From: Hyphomicrobiales bacterium
GTDB lineage: Bacteria > Pseudomonadota > Alphaproteobacteria > Rhizobiales > Ancalomicrobiaceae
DNA: 64,000 nucleotides
Assembly: GCA_021286855.1 (NCBI GenBank)
Contig: JAJTBO010000002.1
Coordinates: 248,001 to 312,000 of the forward strand
Direction of reading: 5' to 3'
Shown: one piece after another, positions 1 through 11,157 of the stretch
Position numbering within the stretch: the first letter of the stretch is position 1
How the letters are laid out: each line of letters opens with the position of its first letter
The notes under the pieces: model-generated
Database searches by the model: none
Told to the model about the DNA's origin: nothing
What the model saw: the letters and a program-made list of their open reading frames with translations, nothing else
Translations under genes and position numbers: made by a program

Positions 1-518
1 AGAATCCCCCCGACGACATCAACGTCATCATCGAGGTTCCGATCGGCGGCGAGCCGATCAAGTACGAGCTCGACAAGGAGTCGGGCGCGCTGGTGGTCGA
101 CCGCTTCCTCTACACGTCGATGCGCTACCCGGGCAATTACGGCTTCGTGCCGCACACGCTCTCCGACGACGGCGATCCGATCGACGTGGTGGTGATGAAC
201 ACCCGCGCCATCGTGCCGGGCGCGATCATGAAGTGCCGCCCGGTCGGCGTGCTCTACATGACCGACGAGAGCGGCCACGACGAGAAGATCCTGGCGGTGC
301 CGGTGTCCAAGCTGACGCCGCGCTACGACTCGGTGAAGACCTACGCCGATCTGCCGAACATCGCGATCGCTCAGGTCCAGCACTTCTTCGAGCACTACAA
401 GGACCTCGAGCCCGGCAAGTGGGTGAAGGTGGTGCGCTGGGGCGACGACAAGGAAGCCAAGCAGCTGATCATCGAGGCGATCGAGCGCTACAACGCCGAC
501 AAGAAGGCGAAGGGCTGA
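1..518 (+). CDS. ppa: Inorganic pyrophosphatase, 5'-truncated
   Basis: Soluble family I inorganic pyrophosphatase, a cytoplasmic enzyme that hydrolyses PPi to two phosphates and so pulls biosynthetic reactions forward. The window opens inside the gene; codons are in phase from base 3 and 171 residues remain before the TGA. The visible part starts at an early beta strand ([15 protein letters not shown]) and carries the family metal-binding signature DGDPIDV, followed by the conserved region around [11 protein letters not shown]. Only a few N-terminal residues should be missing. The gene is followed by a strong hairpin terminator. Family assignment is near certain. Confidence 0.96.
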   Translation, partial: NPPDDINVIIEVPIGGEPIKYELDKESGALVVDRFLYTSMRYPGNYGFVPHTLSDDGDPIDVVVMNTRAIVPGAIMKCRPVGVLYMTDESGHDEKILAVPVSKLTPRYDSVKTYADLPNIAIAQVQHFFEHYKDLEPGKWVKVVRWGDDKEAKQLIIEAIERYNADKKAKG

Positions 519-544
519 TCGGTTTCGCCCTGCGATTTTCGGGG

Positions 545-572
545 AAAGCGCGGCTTCGGCCGCGCTTTTTTC
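545..572 (+). terminator. Rho-independent terminator after ppa
   Basis: Perfect 10-bp stem AAAGCGCGGC / GCCGCGCTTT closed by a TTCG tetraloop and followed by a run of T. It lies 27 bases after the ppa stop codon and separates ppa from the glutamate dehydrogenase gene. Confidence 0.9.
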
Positions 573-741
573 GTTTTCGGGGCGAGAATTTCGTACTTTC
601 TCGAGGTTCGGAGCGGAAATTCGACGGATCAGGCCCGAAAATCGCCGCGCGGAGATGGTTCGAAGGTCGCCGACCGTTTCGCTTCGGTCGCGACGAGCCG
701 CTCGACGAGAGCGAGAGGCCGATCCCGGAGGAGATCCCCGC

Positions 742-3700
742 ATGACGCCCAACGCCCTGGTCGCCGTTCCCGTCCCGCCCGCCGACGAGGCGGGGTCTCC
801 GATCGAAACGGCCGAGCGTCTGCTCGCCGCGCGCAACGGCGCGGCGGCGCGGCTGGTGCGACGACTGTTCGAGCGGACCGCGGCGGAGGATCTGGCGCGG
901 CTCGCCGCCTCCGATCTCGCCGATCTCTCCGGCGTCGCCTTCGACCGGCTCGCTCGGCCGCGGCCGGGCGGCCATCGCATCGAGATCGCCGACCACACGC
1001 TCGCCGACGGCGAGACGATCACGGTGGTCGACGTGCTCAACGACGACATGCCGTTCCTGTTCGATTCGGTGACCGGCGCGATGGTCGAGGCCGGGCACGA
1101 GATCCGCCTGGTGGCGCATCCGATCCTGACGGTGACGCGCGAGGCGGACGGGCGTTTCGGCGGTCTTGCCGACGGCGGGCCGGAGGCGGCTCCGGTTCGG
1201 CGGGAGAGCCTGATCCACGTCCATCTGACCCGGCTCTCGGGCGAAGCGGCGCGCGGCGAACTGGTCGCCTCGCTCGAAGCGACGCTCGCCGACGTCTTCG
1301 CCGCGGTCGAGGACTGGAAGGCGATGCTGCGCCGGCTCGGCGAGGTGGTGGTCTCCTATCGTTGGGGCGCGACGCCGCTCGAGGCCCGGGTGCGGGAGGA
1401 GGCGCTCGGCTTCCTCGAATGGCTCGGCACGGAGAACTTCATCTTCCTCGGCATGCGCGAATACCGCTTCGTCGAGACCGAGGGCGGGGCCTATGTCGAG
1501 CCGCTCGGCGAGACCGGGCTCGGCATCCTGCGCGATCCGGAGGTGCGCGTGCTGAAGCGCGGCGCGGAGAGCCTGAACGCGGCGAACGCCATCGGCGCCT
1601 TCGCCCGCTCGCCCGATCCGATGATGGTGACGACCTCGAACGTCCGCTCGCGCATCCATCGGCGCGTCCACATGGACTATGTCGGGGTGAAGCTGTGGGA
1701 CGACGCCGGGCGGATGAGCGGCGAGCTGCGCATCCTCGGCCTGTTCACGGCGGGCGCCTACACGAGTTCCGTGCACACCGTGCCGATGATCCGCGAGAAG
1801 GTGGCGCGGGTGGTGGCGCGGGCCGGGCTGTCGGCGGGAAGTCATTCGGCGCATGCGCTCGTCAACGTGCTCGAGACCTATCCGCGCTCCGAGCTCCTCC
1901 AGATCGACGAGGCGACGCTGTTCGACTTCGCCATCAAGATCATGGCGCTCGGCGAACATCCGCGCATCCGCGTGCTCGCCCGCAACGATCCGTTCGACCG
2001 CTACGTCTCGGTGCTCGTCTACGTGCCGCGCGACCGTTACACGACCGATCTGAGGCGGCGCATCGGCGAACTGTTGGAGAGCCGCTTCGACGGCAAGATC
2101 GTCTCCTGGATGCCGGCCCATTCGGAAGGGCCGTTGACCCGGATCCACTACATCGTCGGCCGTTATCGGGGCGCGACGCCGGAGGCGCCGGCGGTGGAGC
2201 TGGAGCGCGAAGTGGCCGGTCTGGTCCGGACCTGGCGCGACGACTTCGTGCTGGCGGTCGAGCGGCTCGACGACGAGGGCGTGGTCCGCGACAAGCTCGC
2301 CCGCTGGGCCGACGCCTTCGGCGCGGCCTATCGCGAGGCGATGTCGGCGTCGGTCGCGGTCGGCGACATGGAGGTGATGGAGGAGCTCTCGGACGAGCAT
2401 CCGCTCGCCGTGCGGTTCCTCCGGCGCGACGGCGACCCGGTCGAGCGGATCGCCGCCAAGCTCTTCCACATCGGCGAACCGATCGACCTGTCGCGGCGGG
2501 TGCCGGTGCTGGAGGCGATGGGCTTCCGCGTGATCGACGAGAGCACCTACCGGATCGCGCCGGGCGGCGGGCCGGTGGTGTTCGTCCACGACATGACGCT
2601 CGCCCATGCCGACGGCCGGGCGATCGACCTGCACGAGAACCTGATCGGCCGGCTGGAGGATCTCTTCGCCGCCGTCTTCGCCGGCCGCGCCGACAGCGAC
2701 GGTTTCGACGCTCTGGCGCTGACCGCCGGGCTCGATCGGCGCGAGGTGGCGGCGCTGAGGGCGGTCGGGCGTTGGCTGAGGCAGGTGCGCGCGCCGTGGT
2801 CGCAGGACCAGATGTGGGCGACGCTGCATCGGCATCCCGGCCTCGCGAGCGACCTCGTCGCGTTGTTTCGGGCGCGGCTCGATCCCGACCTCGGCGGGGA
2901 TCGCGACGTCGCGGAAGCGCGGGTGCGCGATCGGATCGAGGCGTCTCTGGCGCAGGTCGCCAGCCTCGAGGACGACACCATCGTGCGCCGTTTCGTCGAG
3001 GTGATCGCGGCGACGATGCGTACGGACTTCTTCCGCGCCGAGGCGGATGGCTCGGCTCGCGACACGATCGCCTTCAAGCTCGCGCCGGACCGGATCGCCG
3101 ATCTGCCGCGCCCGGTTCCCCATCGCGAGATCTGGGTGAGCGGCCCCGTCGTCGAGGGCGTGCATCTGCGCTTCGGGCCGGTGGCGCGCGGCGGCTTGCG
3201 CTGGTCGGACCGGCCGAACGACTTCCGCACCGAAGTGCTGGGGCTGGTCAAGGCGCAGCAGGTCAAGAACGCGGTGATCGTGCCGGTCGGGGCGAAGGGC
3301 GGCTTCCTGCCGAAGCGGATCGGGCCGGCGATGGACCGCGACGCCATCCAGGCGGAGGGGGTCGCGGCCTATCGGGTCTTCGTCGGGCGGCTGCTCGACC
3401 TCACCGACGACATCGTCGACGGCGAGATCGTATCGCCGCCGCAGACCGTGACGCGCGACGGGGCCGATCCCTATCTGGTGGTCGCCGCCGACAAGGGCAC
3501 GGCGACCTTCTCCGACACCGCCAACGCCATCGCCCGCGACCACGGCTTCTGGCTCGACGACGCCTTCGCCTCGGGCGGATCGGCGGGCTACGACCACAAG
3601 AAGATGGGGATCACGGCGCGCGGCGCCTTCGAAGCGGTGAAGCGGCATTTCCGCGAGATCGACGTCGACGTGATGACGACGCCGTTCACGGTCGTCGGAG

Positions 3701-5568
3701 TCGGCGACATGTCGGGCGACGTCTTCGGCAACGGCATGCTGCTGTCGCCGGCGATCCGGCTGGTCGCCGCCTTCGATCACCGCCACGTCTTCCTCGATCC
3801 GGCGCCGGACTGCGCGGCGTCGCTCGAGGAGCGGCGGCGGCTGTTCGCCCTGCCGCGCTCGTCCTGGGCGGACTATGACGCGACGAAGATCTCGGCCGGC
3901 GGCGGCGTCTTCGCCCGCTCGGCGAAGTCGCTTCCGTTGTCGGTCGAAGTGCGGACGCTGCTCGATCTCGACGGCGCGCACGCGACGCCGGCCGAGGTGA
4001 TCCGGGCGATCCTGAAGGCGCGGGTCGATCTCCTGTGGTTCGGCGGCATCGGCACCTACGTCCGCGCTGCGGCGGAAACCGACGCCCAGGTCGGCGACAA
4101 GGCCAATGACGCCGTCCGGATCGCCGCGGCGGAGGTCCGGGCCCGGGTCGTCGGCGAGGGCGCCAATCTCGGCATGACGCAGGCCGCGCGGATCGAATAC
4201 GGGACGCTCGGCGGGCGCTGCAATTCCGATGCGATCGACAATTCGGCCGGCGTCAACTGTTCCGACGTCGAGGTCAACGTGAAGATCGCGCTGCAGCCGG
4301 CGGTCGCCGCCGAGCGATTGGCGCCGGCCGACCGCGACCTGCTGCTCGCCTCGATGACCGACGAGGTCGCCGAACTGGTGCTCGCCAACAACCGGTCGCA
4401 GACCCTGGCGGTGTCGGTGACCCAGGCCGACGGGGTCGGCGACCTGCCGTTCCAGCGACGTCTGACGACGCTGCTCGAAAAGCAGGGGCGGCTCGACCGC
4501 AAGGTCGAGACGCTTCCCGACGACGCGCGCTTCGCCGAACGCATCGCCAACGGCCGGGCGCTCGGCCGGGCGGAGATCGGGGTCTTGCTCGCTCACGCCA
4601 AACTCGCCGCCAAGGCGGATCTGATCGGCGCCGATCTGGTCGACGATCCCTGGTTCGAACGCGAGCTCTTCGCCTATTTCCCCGAAACGATGCGAGAGGC
4701 GCACGCCGACGGCATCCGCGGCCATCGACTGCGGCGCGAGATCATCCTGACCCGGTTGATCGACGACATGGTCGATCGCGGCGGGCCGACCGTGTTCGTC
4801 AGGATCGGCGACCGCACCGGCGCGAGCCCGGCGGTGGCGGCGCGCGCCTTCGTGGCGGTGTCGGCCCTGTTCGAGCTGCCGGCGCTCGGCGCGGCGCTGG
4901 AAGCGCTCGCCGGACGGGTCGCGGGGGCGCGGCTGCTCGATCTGCACGGGCGGCTGCGGGAGATCGCGATCGCGGCGGCGGTGCGCTTCGTGCGCTCGGT
5001 CGGACCTCGTGAACCGATCGGGGCGAGCGTGGCCCGCTTCTCGACCGCGCTGGCGGCGCTTTCGGCCGATCTCGCCGGCTCCCTGCCGGAGCGGGTCGGC
5101 CGTGCGGTCGGCGTGGCGCGCGACGCGCTCGTCGCCGACGGGTTGCCGGACGATCTGGCGCTTCGGATGGCCGGCCTCGATCGGGCGATCGAGGGGCTCG
5201 ACGTGGTCGCCGTGGCGGAACGCTCGGGCCGGCCGGTCGGCGAGGTGGCGGCGGTGTGGTTCGATCTCGGCGAACGTCTGGCGCTCGATCGGTTGATCGA
5301 TGCGGCCCGCGATCTGCCGATCGTCGACTATTACGACGGGCTGGCGGTCGATCGGGCGGTTCGGATGCTCGCCGACGCGCATCGCGCGCTCACCGCCGAG
5401 GCGCTGGAGGCGGGCGGCGTCGAGGCCTGGGCGGCGTCGCGCGGCGAGGAGATCGGCCGGGTGTTGGCGGCGGTCTCCGAGACCTTGGTGGAGGGCGGCG
5501 GCGCGGTCCGGGCGTCGCGCTTCACGGTGGCGGCGGCGCTGGTCGCCGATCTCGCCGAAGCGGGCTGA
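742..5568 (+). CDS. gdhZ: NAD-specific glutamate dehydrogenase (large, ~180 kDa type)
   Basis: Converts glutamate to 2-oxoglutarate and ammonium with NAD+; the large class serves glutamate catabolism. The 1,608-residue length fits this class (Caulobacter GdhZ is about the same size). The catalytic dehydrogenase core is in the second half: [19 protein letters not shown] near residue 816 and VPVGAKGGF shortly after, which contains the glutamate-binding lysine. The long N-terminal half resembles the ACT-like and helical regulatory regions of the family. I start at ATG 742 because GGAGGAG lies 9 bases upstream; an in-frame ATG at 655 would add 29 arginine-rich residues with no ribosome site. It is monocistronic, ending at a shared terminator facing purH. 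Confidence 0.95.
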   Translation: MTPNALVAVPVPPADEAGSPIETAERLLAARNGAAARLVRRLFERTAAEDLARLAASDLADLSGVAFDRLARPRPGGHRIEIADHTLADGETITVVDVLNDDMPFLFDSVTGAMVEAGHEIRLVAHPILTVTREADGRFGGLADGGPEAAPVRRESLIHVHLTRLSGEAARGELVASLEATLADVFAAVEDWKAMLRRLGEVVVSYRWGATPLEARVREEALGFLEWLGTENFIFLGMREYRFVETEGGAYVEPLGETGLGILRDPEVRVLKRGAESLNAANAIGAFARSPDPMMVTTSNVRSRIHRRVHMDYVGVKLWDDAGRMSGELRILGLFTAGAYTSSVHTVPMIREKVARVVARAGLSAGSHSAHALVNVLETYPRSELLQIDEATLFDFAIKIMALGEHPRIRVLARNDPFDRYVSVLVYVPRDRYTTDLRRRIGELLESRFDGKIVSWMPAHSEGPLTRIHYIVGRYRGATPEAPAVELEREVAGLVRTWRDDFVLAVERLDDEGVVRDKLARWADAFGAAYREAMSASVAVGDMEVMEELSDEHPLAVRFLRRDGDPVERIAAKLFHIGEPIDLSRRVPVLEAMGFRVIDESTYRIAPGGGPVVFVHDMTLAHADGRAIDLHENLIGRLEDLFAAVFAGRADSDGFDALALTAGLDRREVAALRAVGRWLRQVRAPWSQDQMWATLHRHPGLASDLVALFRARLDPDLGGDRDVAEARVRDRIEASLAQVASLEDDTIVRRFVEVIAATMRTDFFRAEADGSARDTIAFKLAPDRIADLPRPVPHREIWVSGPVVEGVHLRFGPVARGGLRWSDRPNDFRTEVLGLVKAQQVKNAVIVPVGAKGGFLPKRIGPAMDRDAIQAEGVAAYRVFVGRLLDLTDDIVDGEIVSPPQTVTRDGADPYLVVAADKGTATFSDTANAIARDHGFWLDDAFASGGSAGYDHKKMGITARGAFEAVKRHFREIDVDVMTTPFTVVGVGDMSGDVFGNGMLLSPAIRLVAAFDHRHVFLDPAPDCAASLEERRRLFALPRSSWADYDATKISAGGGVFARSAKSLPLSVEVRTLLDLDGAHATPAEVIRAILKARVDLLWFGGIGTYVRAAAETDAQVGDKANDAVRIAAAEVRARVVGEGANLGMTQAARIEYGTLGGRCNSDAIDNSAGVNCSDVEVNVKIALQPAVAAERLAPADRDLLLASMTDEVAELVLANNRSQTLAVSVTQADGVGDLPFQRRLTTLLEKQGRLDRKVETLPDDARFAERIANGRALGRAEIGVLLAHAKLAAKADLIGADLVDDPWFERELFAYFPETMREAHADGIRGHRLRREIILTRLIDDMVDRGGPTVFVRIGDRTGASPAVAARAFVAVSALFELPALGAALEALAGRVAGARLLDLHGRLREIAIAAAVRFVRSVGPREPIGASVARFSTALAALSADLAGSLPERVGRAVGVARDALVADGLPDDLALRMAGLDRAIEGLDVVAVAERSGRPVGEVAAVWFDLGERLALDRLIDAARDLPIVDYYDGLAVDRAVRMLADAHRALTAEALEAGGVEAWAASRGEEIGRVLAAVSETLVEGGGAVRASRFTVAAALVADLAEAG

Positions 5569-5587
5569 GCGCAGGAGCCGAAGACGA

Positions 5588-5613
5588 CGAAGGGAGGCCG
5601 AGGCCTCCCTTCG
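5588..5613. terminator. Bidirectional terminator between glutamate dehydrogenase and purH
   Basis: Perfect 12-bp inverted repeat CGAAGGGAGGCC / GGCCTCCCTTCG with a 2-base centre, lying between two convergent genes. It can serve as the 3' end signal for both. It has no clear T-run on either strand, so termination strength is uncertain. Confidence 0.7.
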
Positions 5614-5635
5614 CGCATTTCGAGGGGTTCGCCGC

Positions 5636-7252
5636 TCAGTGGCGGAAGTGGCGCATGCCGGTCGTCACCATGGCGATGCCGGCCTTGTCGGCGGCGTCGA
5701 AGACCTCCTGGTCGCGCATCGAGCCGCCCGGCTGGATCACCGCCGTCGCGCCGGCCTCGATCACCACCTCGAGCCCGTCGGCGAAGGGGAAGAAGGCGTC
5801 GGAGGCGGCGACCGAGCCGACCGTCAGAGGCTCTTTCTCACCGGCGGCGGCGGCCGCGTCGGCGGCCTTGCGGGCGGCGATGCGGGCCGAGTCGACCCGG
5901 CTCATCTGACCCGCGCCGATGCCGACGGTGGCCAGCCCCTTGGCGTAGACGATGGTGTTCGACTTGACGTGCTTGCAGACGCGGAAGGCGAAGGCGAGGT
6001 CGGCGAGCTCGGCCTCGCTCGGCGCGCGCTTCGTCACCGTCTTCAGGTCGAGGGCGTCGACGGAGCCGTCGTCGCGGGTCTGGACGAGGAGGCCGCCGGC
6101 CACCGTCTTGGTGGTCAGCCCTTCGGCGGTCGGGGTCGGCAGGCCGCCGGCGAGCAGAAGACGCAGGTTCTTCTTGGTCGCGACGATCGCCTTGGCCTCG
6201 TCGGTGGCGTCGGGGGCGATGATCACCTCGGTGAAGATCTTCACGATCTCTTCCGCCGCCTCGGCGTCGAGCGTCCGGTTGAAGGCGATGATGCCGCCGA
6301 AGGCGGAGACCGGGTCGCAGCGCAGGGCCTTGGCGTAGGCCTCGGCCAGGGTCGCGCCTTCGGCCACGCCGCAGGGATTGGCGTGTTTGATGATGGCGCA
6401 GGCGGCGGTGCGGGTCGGGTCGAACTCGGCGACGAGCTCATAGGCCGCGTCGGTGTCGTTGATGTTGTTGTAGGAGAGCTGCTTGCCCTGGATCTGCACG
6501 GCGGTGGCGACGCCGGGGCGGGCCTCCGGCGAGCGGTAGAAGGCCGCCTTCTGGTGCGGGTTCTCGCCGTAGCGCATCACCTCGGCGAGCGCGCCGCCGA
6601 AGGCGCGGTACTTCGGCGCGTCCTCGCCGAGCTGCGCCGCCATCCAGTTGGAGATCGCGGCGTCGTAGGTGGCGGTGCGGCCGAAGGCCTCGAGGGCGAG
6701 CGCCTTGCGCAGGCTCAGCGTGGTCGCGCCGTCGTTCGCTTCGAGGGCGGCGAGGACGTCGGCGTAGCGGGCCGGGTCGACGACGACGGCGACATGGGCG
6801 TGGTTCTTGGCCGAGGCGCGGATCATCGCCGGGCCGCCGATGTCGATGTTCTCGATGGCGGTCGCCCAGTCGGCGCCCTTCGCCACGGTCGCTTCGAAGG
6901 GATAGAGATTGACCACCAGCAGGTCGATCCCCTCGATGCCGTGCGCCTGCATCGCCGCGACGTGGTCGGGGTCGTTGCGGACGGCGAGGAGGCCGCCGTG
7001 GACCTTGGGATGCAGCGTCTTGACGCGGCCGTCCATGATCTCCGGGAAGCCGGTGACTTCCGAGACGTCCTTCACCGGCAGGCCGGCGTCGGCGATCGAC
7101 TTGCAGGTGCCGCCGGTCGAGATCAGTTCGACGCCGCGGGCGACGAGGGCGCGGGCGAAGTCGATCAGGCCGGTCTTGTCGGAGACCGAGAGCAGCGCGC
7201 GCTTCAGGGGCACGCGGTCGGGCGGGGTGATGTTCTTGACGGTGATCGACAT
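5636..7252 (-). CDS. purH: Bifunctional AICAR transformylase / IMP cyclohydrolase
   Basis: Catalyses the last two steps of IMP synthesis: formylation of AICAR with 10-formyl-THF, then ring closure to IMP. The 538-residue length is standard. The N-terminal ~150 residues form the MGS-like cyclohydrolase domain ([33 protein letters not shown]) and the rest is the AICARFT domain ([13 protein letters not shown], the IKHANPCG catalytic segment, DAFFPFADG, and IQPGGSMRD near the C terminus). Translation starts at an ATG near residue MSITVKN. It lies 161 bases downstream of the heparinase-like gene on the same strand, an order often seen in Hyphomicrobiales. Confidence 0.97.
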   Translation of the reverse strand: MSITVKNITPPDRVPLKRALLSVSDKTGLIDFARALVARGVELISTGGTCKSIADAGLPVKDVSEVTGFPEIMDGRVKTLHPKVHGGLLAVRNDPDHVAAMQAHGIEGIDLLVVNLYPFEATVAKGADWATAIENIDIGGPAMIRASAKNHAHVAVVVDPARYADVLAALEANDGATTLSLRKALALEAFGRTATYDAAISNWMAAQLGEDAPKYRAFGGALAEVMRYGENPHQKAAFYRSPEARPGVATAVQIQGKQLSYNNINDTDAAYELVAEFDPTRTAACAIIKHANPCGVAEGATLAEAYAKALRCDPVSAFGGIIAFNRTLDAEAAEEIVKIFTEVIIAPDATDEAKAIVATKKNLRLLLAGGLPTPTAEGLTTKTVAGGLLVQTRDDGSVDALDLKTVTKRAPSEAELADLAFAFRVCKHVKSNTIVYAKGLATVGIGAGQMSRVDSARIAARKAADAAAAAGEKEPLTVGSVAASDAFFPFADGLEVVIEAGATAVIQPGGSMRDQEVFDAADKAGIAMVTTGMRHFRH

Positions 7253-7413
7253 GGAAGGGAGCGCGCCTCGCCGAGCCGGTGCGGAAACGGATCGACGGCG
7301 GCTCGAACGGCGGCTCGGCCCGTTCGGCGTCTCGTTCTCTCACGATCCGGAAGTTTCGCCCGCGCCGATAGCACGAATCGCGACGCGCGCAAACCCGCCG
7401 AAAGACGCGGCGG

Positions 7414-9135
7414 TCAATGACGCGGGATCAGCGAGCGGGTGGTGTGCAGGAAGGTCCAGGCGATCTCGCGGGGCCCGCCGGCGGCGACGGTCAGCGTGAT
7501 CTGTTCGGCGCGGCGCAGGCCATGGGAATCGGCGAGGTGGACGGAGGGCTCGAGTTCGGGCTCGACCTCGGTGCAGACGAAGTCCCAGGCCTCGCCGTTT
7601 GGCGCGGTCAGGCGAATGCCGCCGGCGACGTGTTCGGAGCGGATGCTCGGGTGGAGATGGAAGCGCACCACGAAGGGCACGTCGGCGACGGCGCGCGCGC
7701 CGGGCGCCGGCAGGATGCGGTCGAGGCCGTCGAGCTGGTCGCCGTCGGCGGTAAGGCGCAGGCTGCGTTCGTGCAGCACGCCGTAACCGCGCCGCCAACC
7801 GTCGTGGGTCGCCGTCACCGAGATCTCGACGCCTTCGTCCTCGAACGCCTCCTCGCGCCGTTCGACCGGCACGTCGCGCGGTCCGGCGACCAGCACCGGG
7901 CCGGCGAGTTTGGCGAGGAGGCCCTGTTCGGCGACGCGGGCGGACGAATGATCGTCGACGACCAGGGCGGAATGGGCGGCGGTGGTGCGGGCGAGACGCC
8001 GCCATTCGCCGATCGGGCGGAACGGCGCGCCGCAGTTGACGACGAAGCGGGAATGGCCGGACGACAGTTCGAAGGCCAGGGTTCCGGCGTGGGCGGCCTG
8101 CGACAGTTCGATCGGCGGAGCCACGCCGCAATCCATCACCACCACGGCGCCGCTCGCCTCCAGGCGCTGGTAGCCGGAATGGGGGGCGTTGCCGTGCGGC
8201 CGGCTCTTCGCCTCGTCATAGGCGAAGATGGTGGCGACGAGGTCGGTCGGGCTCGCCGAGGCGCCGTTGAACAGCGCGAGCGCGCCGTCGTCGTGACGGA
8301 AGAAGCGGACCATCGGCATCATCCGATCGATCGCGCCGGTCATCGCCTGCGACACCGGCAGACCGCGGGCGGCGAGGACCTGACGGAGCGGCAGCAGATC
8401 GACCAGGATCTCGACCACGGCGTTCGGATTGCGGCCGACGTGGCCGCCGTCGGGCAGGATCTGGCGGTCGAGCTCGTCGTCCAGGCGGCGCGAGGCGGCG
8501 CGCACGAAGCGGCGGAAGCCCTCGACGGTGACGGCGCAGGCGAGCATCGCGATCGCCGACTTCAGGCGCGGCAGGCCGGCCGGCTCTTCGCCGCGACGGA
8601 TTCTGAGTTGGCGGAAATGGCGGGTCAGGCCCGCGAGGAAGCGGTGGTAGAAGACCGGGTCGGCGTCGGCGAGGATCATCGGCGCCTGAGAGAGCCAGGC
8701 GAGCAGGCGGCGGGCGACGACGTCGCCTTCCCAGGCGAGGGCGGGATGTTCGCCCATGCGCAGCCAATCGTCGACGAGGGCGCGGGCGTTCGCGCGGGCG
8801 ACGGCGGTGTCGGCGGCGCGCAGGTGGCGCAGCCAGCCGAAGCCGTGCAGGACGCGGGCCCATTCGGGACCGGGCGGGGTCACCTCGAAGGGGGAGCGGC
8901 CGCGGCATTCGACGATCTGGCCGGAGAAGGCGAAGACGCCGGCGTAGATGTCGTCGGCGACGGTCGGGTCGGCGGTCCTGAGATCCTGCGGCGCGACGGT
9001 CAGCCGATCGGCGGCGGGTTCGATCAGGGTGCGGGCGAGGCGCAGCGCCCGGACCACGGGCGCGAGCAGGCGGCGGGCGAGGAGCCGCCCGACCAACCGC
9101 GCTTCAGCGCTCCTTCCCGAACCCGTCGTCGGCAT
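7414..9135 (-). CDS. Heparinase II/III family protein
   Basis: Resembles the alphaproteobacterial heparinase II/III-like proteins that sit between rsmB and purH. The N-terminal half is an alpha/alpha toroid-like region (DDIYAGVFAFSG, WLRHLRAAD, LADADPVFYHRFL, DGGHVGRNPNA). The C-terminal half is the lyase-associated beta-sandwich (HAGTLAFELSSGHSRFVVN, AHSALVVDDHSSA, HERSLRL). True substrate is unknown; a polysaccharide lyase role is family inference only. I start at ATG 9135 (MPTTGSGRS), giving 573 residues; an in-frame TTG at 9204 would add 23 residues. No signal peptide is evident. Confidence 0.85.
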   Translation of the reverse strand: MPTTGSGRSAEARLVGRLLARRLLAPVVRALRLARTLIEPAADRLTVAPQDLRTADPTVADDIYAGVFAFSGQIVECRGRSPFEVTPPGPEWARVLHGFGWLRHLRAADTAVARANARALVDDWLRMGEHPALAWEGDVVARRLLAWLSQAPMILADADPVFYHRFLAGLTRHFRQLRIRRGEEPAGLPRLKSAIAMLACAVTVEGFRRFVRAASRRLDDELDRQILPDGGHVGRNPNAVVEILVDLLPLRQVLAARGLPVSQAMTGAIDRMMPMVRFFRHDDGALALFNGASASPTDLVATIFAYDEAKSRPHGNAPHSGYQRLEASGAVVVMDCGVAPPIELSQAAHAGTLAFELSSGHSRFVVNCGAPFRPIGEWRRLARTTAAHSALVVDDHSSARVAEQGLLAKLAGPVLVAGPRDVPVERREEAFEDEGVEISVTATHDGWRRGYGVLHERSLRLTADGDQLDGLDRILPAPGARAVADVPFVVRFHLHPSIRSEHVAGGIRLTAPNGEAWDFVCTEVEPELEPSVHLADSHGLRRAEQITLTVAAGGPREIAWTFLHTTRSLIPRH

Positions 9136-9258
9136 GCCCCGTCCACCGTCGCGACCCGCATCGCCCGATGGTTCGGGCGCGGGTGCGAAAACCCCAGATT
9201 TCAAGGCATCCCATCGCGGTTAACGGCGGGTTAAGGGGGCCGCGGATTTCCCGCAGCT

Positions 9259-10677
9259 TCACTGTGTCCTTCGTCTGAGACGGGCGGCGAAGAAGCCGTC
9301 GAGACCGGCGAGGCGGGGATCCGGGTTCGGCAGCAGGTCGGGTCGGGTGCGCAGGTCGCCGTCGTCCGTGATCGCCGCGGCGAGGCCGCCGATCTCCTCG
9401 GCGCGGACCGGCTCGCGCTCCCAATCGGGATGCGCTTCGAGGAAGGCGGCGATCTGGTCCTCGCCTTCGCGCTTCTGCAGCGAACAGGTGCAATAGACGA
9501 GGCGGCCGTCGGGCTTCGCCCAGGCCGCGGCGCGGGGCAGCAGGCGGGCCTGGAGGGCGGCGAGATCGTCGACGTCGCCGGCCTTCTTGAGCCGGCCGAC
9601 GTCGGGGTTGCGGCGGATCGTGCCGGTCGCCGAGCAGGGCGCGTCGAGGAGGACCGCGTCGAAGGGCGCCTTCGGCGTCCAGGCCTCGAGATCGGCGGCC
9701 ACGGTCGTGGCGGACAGACGCAGCCGGGCGAGGTTCTGCTTCAGGCGGTCGAGGCGATGCGGAGACAGGTCGACGGCGGTGACGGTCGCGCCGGCGGCGG
9801 CGAGCTGGGCGGTCTTGCCGCCCGGCGCGGCGCAGAGGTCGGCGACCTCGAGGCCGGCGACGTCGCCGAGGAGACGGACCGGCAGCGCGGCGGCGGCGTC
9901 CTGGACCCACCATGAGCCGGCCTCGAAGCCTTCCATCGCGTCGATCGGCCCGTGCGGGACGAGGCGGACAGATCCGGTCGGCAGCACGACGCCGCCGAGC
10001 TTCTCGGCCCAGGCGGCGGCGTCGGAGCGCACCGTCAGGTCGAGCGCCGGCTCCACCATGTGGACGGAAGCGAAGGCGCGGGCGGCCTCCTCGCCCCAGG
10101 TCGCGGTCCAGTCGCGCCACAGCCACAGCGGGGTGACGAGGCGGGTGGCGTCCTGATCGGCGAGGATCGCATCCTTCTCGCGGGCGAGGGAGCGCAGCAC
10201 GCCGTTGACCATCGCCTTCCACGGGCCGGTCGCGCGGTCGCGGGCGGCGAGTTCGGTGGCGAGCGAGACGGCGGCGTGGTCGGGCACCTGCATGAACAGC
10301 AGCTGGGTCGCGCCGACCCGCAGGATCTCGCGCACCTTCGCCGCCTTGCTCGGCAGCGGCCGGCTCATCAGCCGTTTCAACGCGTCGTCGACGAGGCCGA
10401 GGCGGCGCAGCGTGGTCGAGACGATGGCGCGGACGAGGGCGCGGTCGGCCGGCGTGAGCGCCCGCCAGGTCGGCATGGTGGAGCGGTGATCGAGCACCTG
10501 ATCGAGCGGGCGGCCTTCGTCGAGGGTGGCGAAGAGGATGTCGACGGCCTGCCGGCGGACGGCGAGCCCGGGTTCGTCGCGACGGACCTCGCCGCGTGGG
10601 GCGGTGTCGGCGGAGCGATCCTCACGGCGGTCGGAGGAGGGGCGGCGGGGCCCGCGCGGGCGTCCACGGTCGGTCAT
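9259..10677 (-). CDS. rsmB: RsmB-family rRNA m5C methyltransferase
   Basis: S-adenosylmethionine-dependent RNA cytosine-C5 methyltransferase, probably acting on 16S rRNA C967. After a basic tail of ~40 residues, an N-terminal NusB-like helical RNA-binding domain (RRQAVDILFATL to about residue 160) is followed by the NOL1/NOP2/Sun catalytic domain. Visible signatures are the SAM site CAAPGGKTAQLAAAGA, DLSPHRLDRLKQNLARL, the motif IV cysteine in LDAPCSATGTIRRNPD and the motif VI nucleophile in YCTCSLQKREGEDQI. Both catalytic cysteines are present. It starts back to back with the DUF1674 gene and is followed by the heparinase-like gene. Confidence 0.93.
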   Translation of the reverse strand: MTDRGRPRGPRRPSSDRREDRSADTAPRGEVRRDEPGLAVRRQAVDILFATLDEGRPLDQVLDHRSTMPTWRALTPADRALVRAIVSTTLRRLGLVDDALKRLMSRPLPSKAAKVREILRVGATQLLFMQVPDHAAVSLATELAARDRATGPWKAMVNGVLRSLAREKDAILADQDATRLVTPLWLWRDWTATWGEEAARAFASVHMVEPALDLTVRSDAAAWAEKLGGVVLPTGSVRLVPHGPIDAMEGFEAGSWWVQDAAAALPVRLLGDVAGLEVADLCAAPGGKTAQLAAAGATVTAVDLSPHRLDRLKQNLARLRLSATTVAADLEAWTPKAPFDAVLLDAPCSATGTIRRNPDVGRLKKAGDVDDLAALQARLLPRAAAWAKPDGRLVYCTCSLQKREGEDQIAAFLEAHPDWEREPVRAEEIGGLAAAITDDGDLRTRPDLLPNPDPRLAGLDGFFAARLRRRTQ

Positions 10678-10774
10678 CGGATCTCGGAGGGTTCGAGGGA
10701 CGGCGTCGCGGTTCGACGCCGAAGTTTCGTCATGCTATCACCCGGTTTCGATCGAGGATCAAGGCGAGGACGCG

Positions 10775-11041
10775 ATGAGCGACGAGACGAAACCGGCTCA
10801 GGCCGGGGAAACGGCCGCCGAAGCCGCGACGATCGCGGAGGCGACGCCGAGCCGGCCGCGCTTCGAGGACCTGCCGCCGGCGGCGCAGCGGGCCCTGATT
10901 GAAGCCGAAGAGCGCCGCCGGGCGAGCGATGCGGCGCGCGCCGCCGCCGGCCCCGCGCCGAAGGAGCTGCGCGGCCGCGACGGGCCGGAGCCGGTGCGCT
11001 ACGGCGACTGGGAGCTCAAGGGCATCGCCAGCGACTTCTGA
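10775..11041 (+). CDS. DUF1674 (SDHAF4-like) small protein
   Basis: An 88-residue protein with a low-complexity N terminus and the diagnostic C-terminal block PEPVRYGDWELKGIASDF of the DUF1674 family. The mitochondrial relative SDHAF4 helps assemble succinate dehydrogenase, so a role with the flavoprotein subunit of complex II is likely but inferred. ATG 10775 is preceded by AAGGCGAGGA. It is divergent from rsmB (97-base gap). An alternative upstream start at 10526 would overlap the whole rsmB promoter and is rejected. Confidence 0.85.
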   Translation: MSDETKPAQAGETAAEAATIAEATPSRPRFEDLPPAAQRALIEAEERRRASDAARAAAGPAPKELRGRDGPEPVRYGDWELKGIASDF

Positions 11042-11047
11042 TGCCGA

Positions 11048-11066
11048 GCGTCCGAACTTCGGACGC
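11048..11066. terminator. Possible terminator hairpin after the DUF1674 gene
   Basis: Perfect palindrome GCGTCCGAA-C-TTCGGACGC just after the stop codon and before the convergent folD gene. There is no T-run, so it may be a weak or Rho-assisted end signal. Confidence 0.35.
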
Positions 11067-11157
11067 GTCACGGCCTGACCGGCCGACGCCCGTTCGGGCT
11101 TGCCTTCGCCCGAGACGTTCCGAACAGGTCGGACCTTCTCGGGCTCGGTTCGAGGCC

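Noticed and set aside
469-5382. 1,637-residue open frame antisense to the glutamate dehydrogenase gene
   Set aside because: It mirrors codon positions of the real gene, is Arg/His/Asp-rich without any domain, and has no ribosome site. Long antisense frames are expected in G+C-rich genes.
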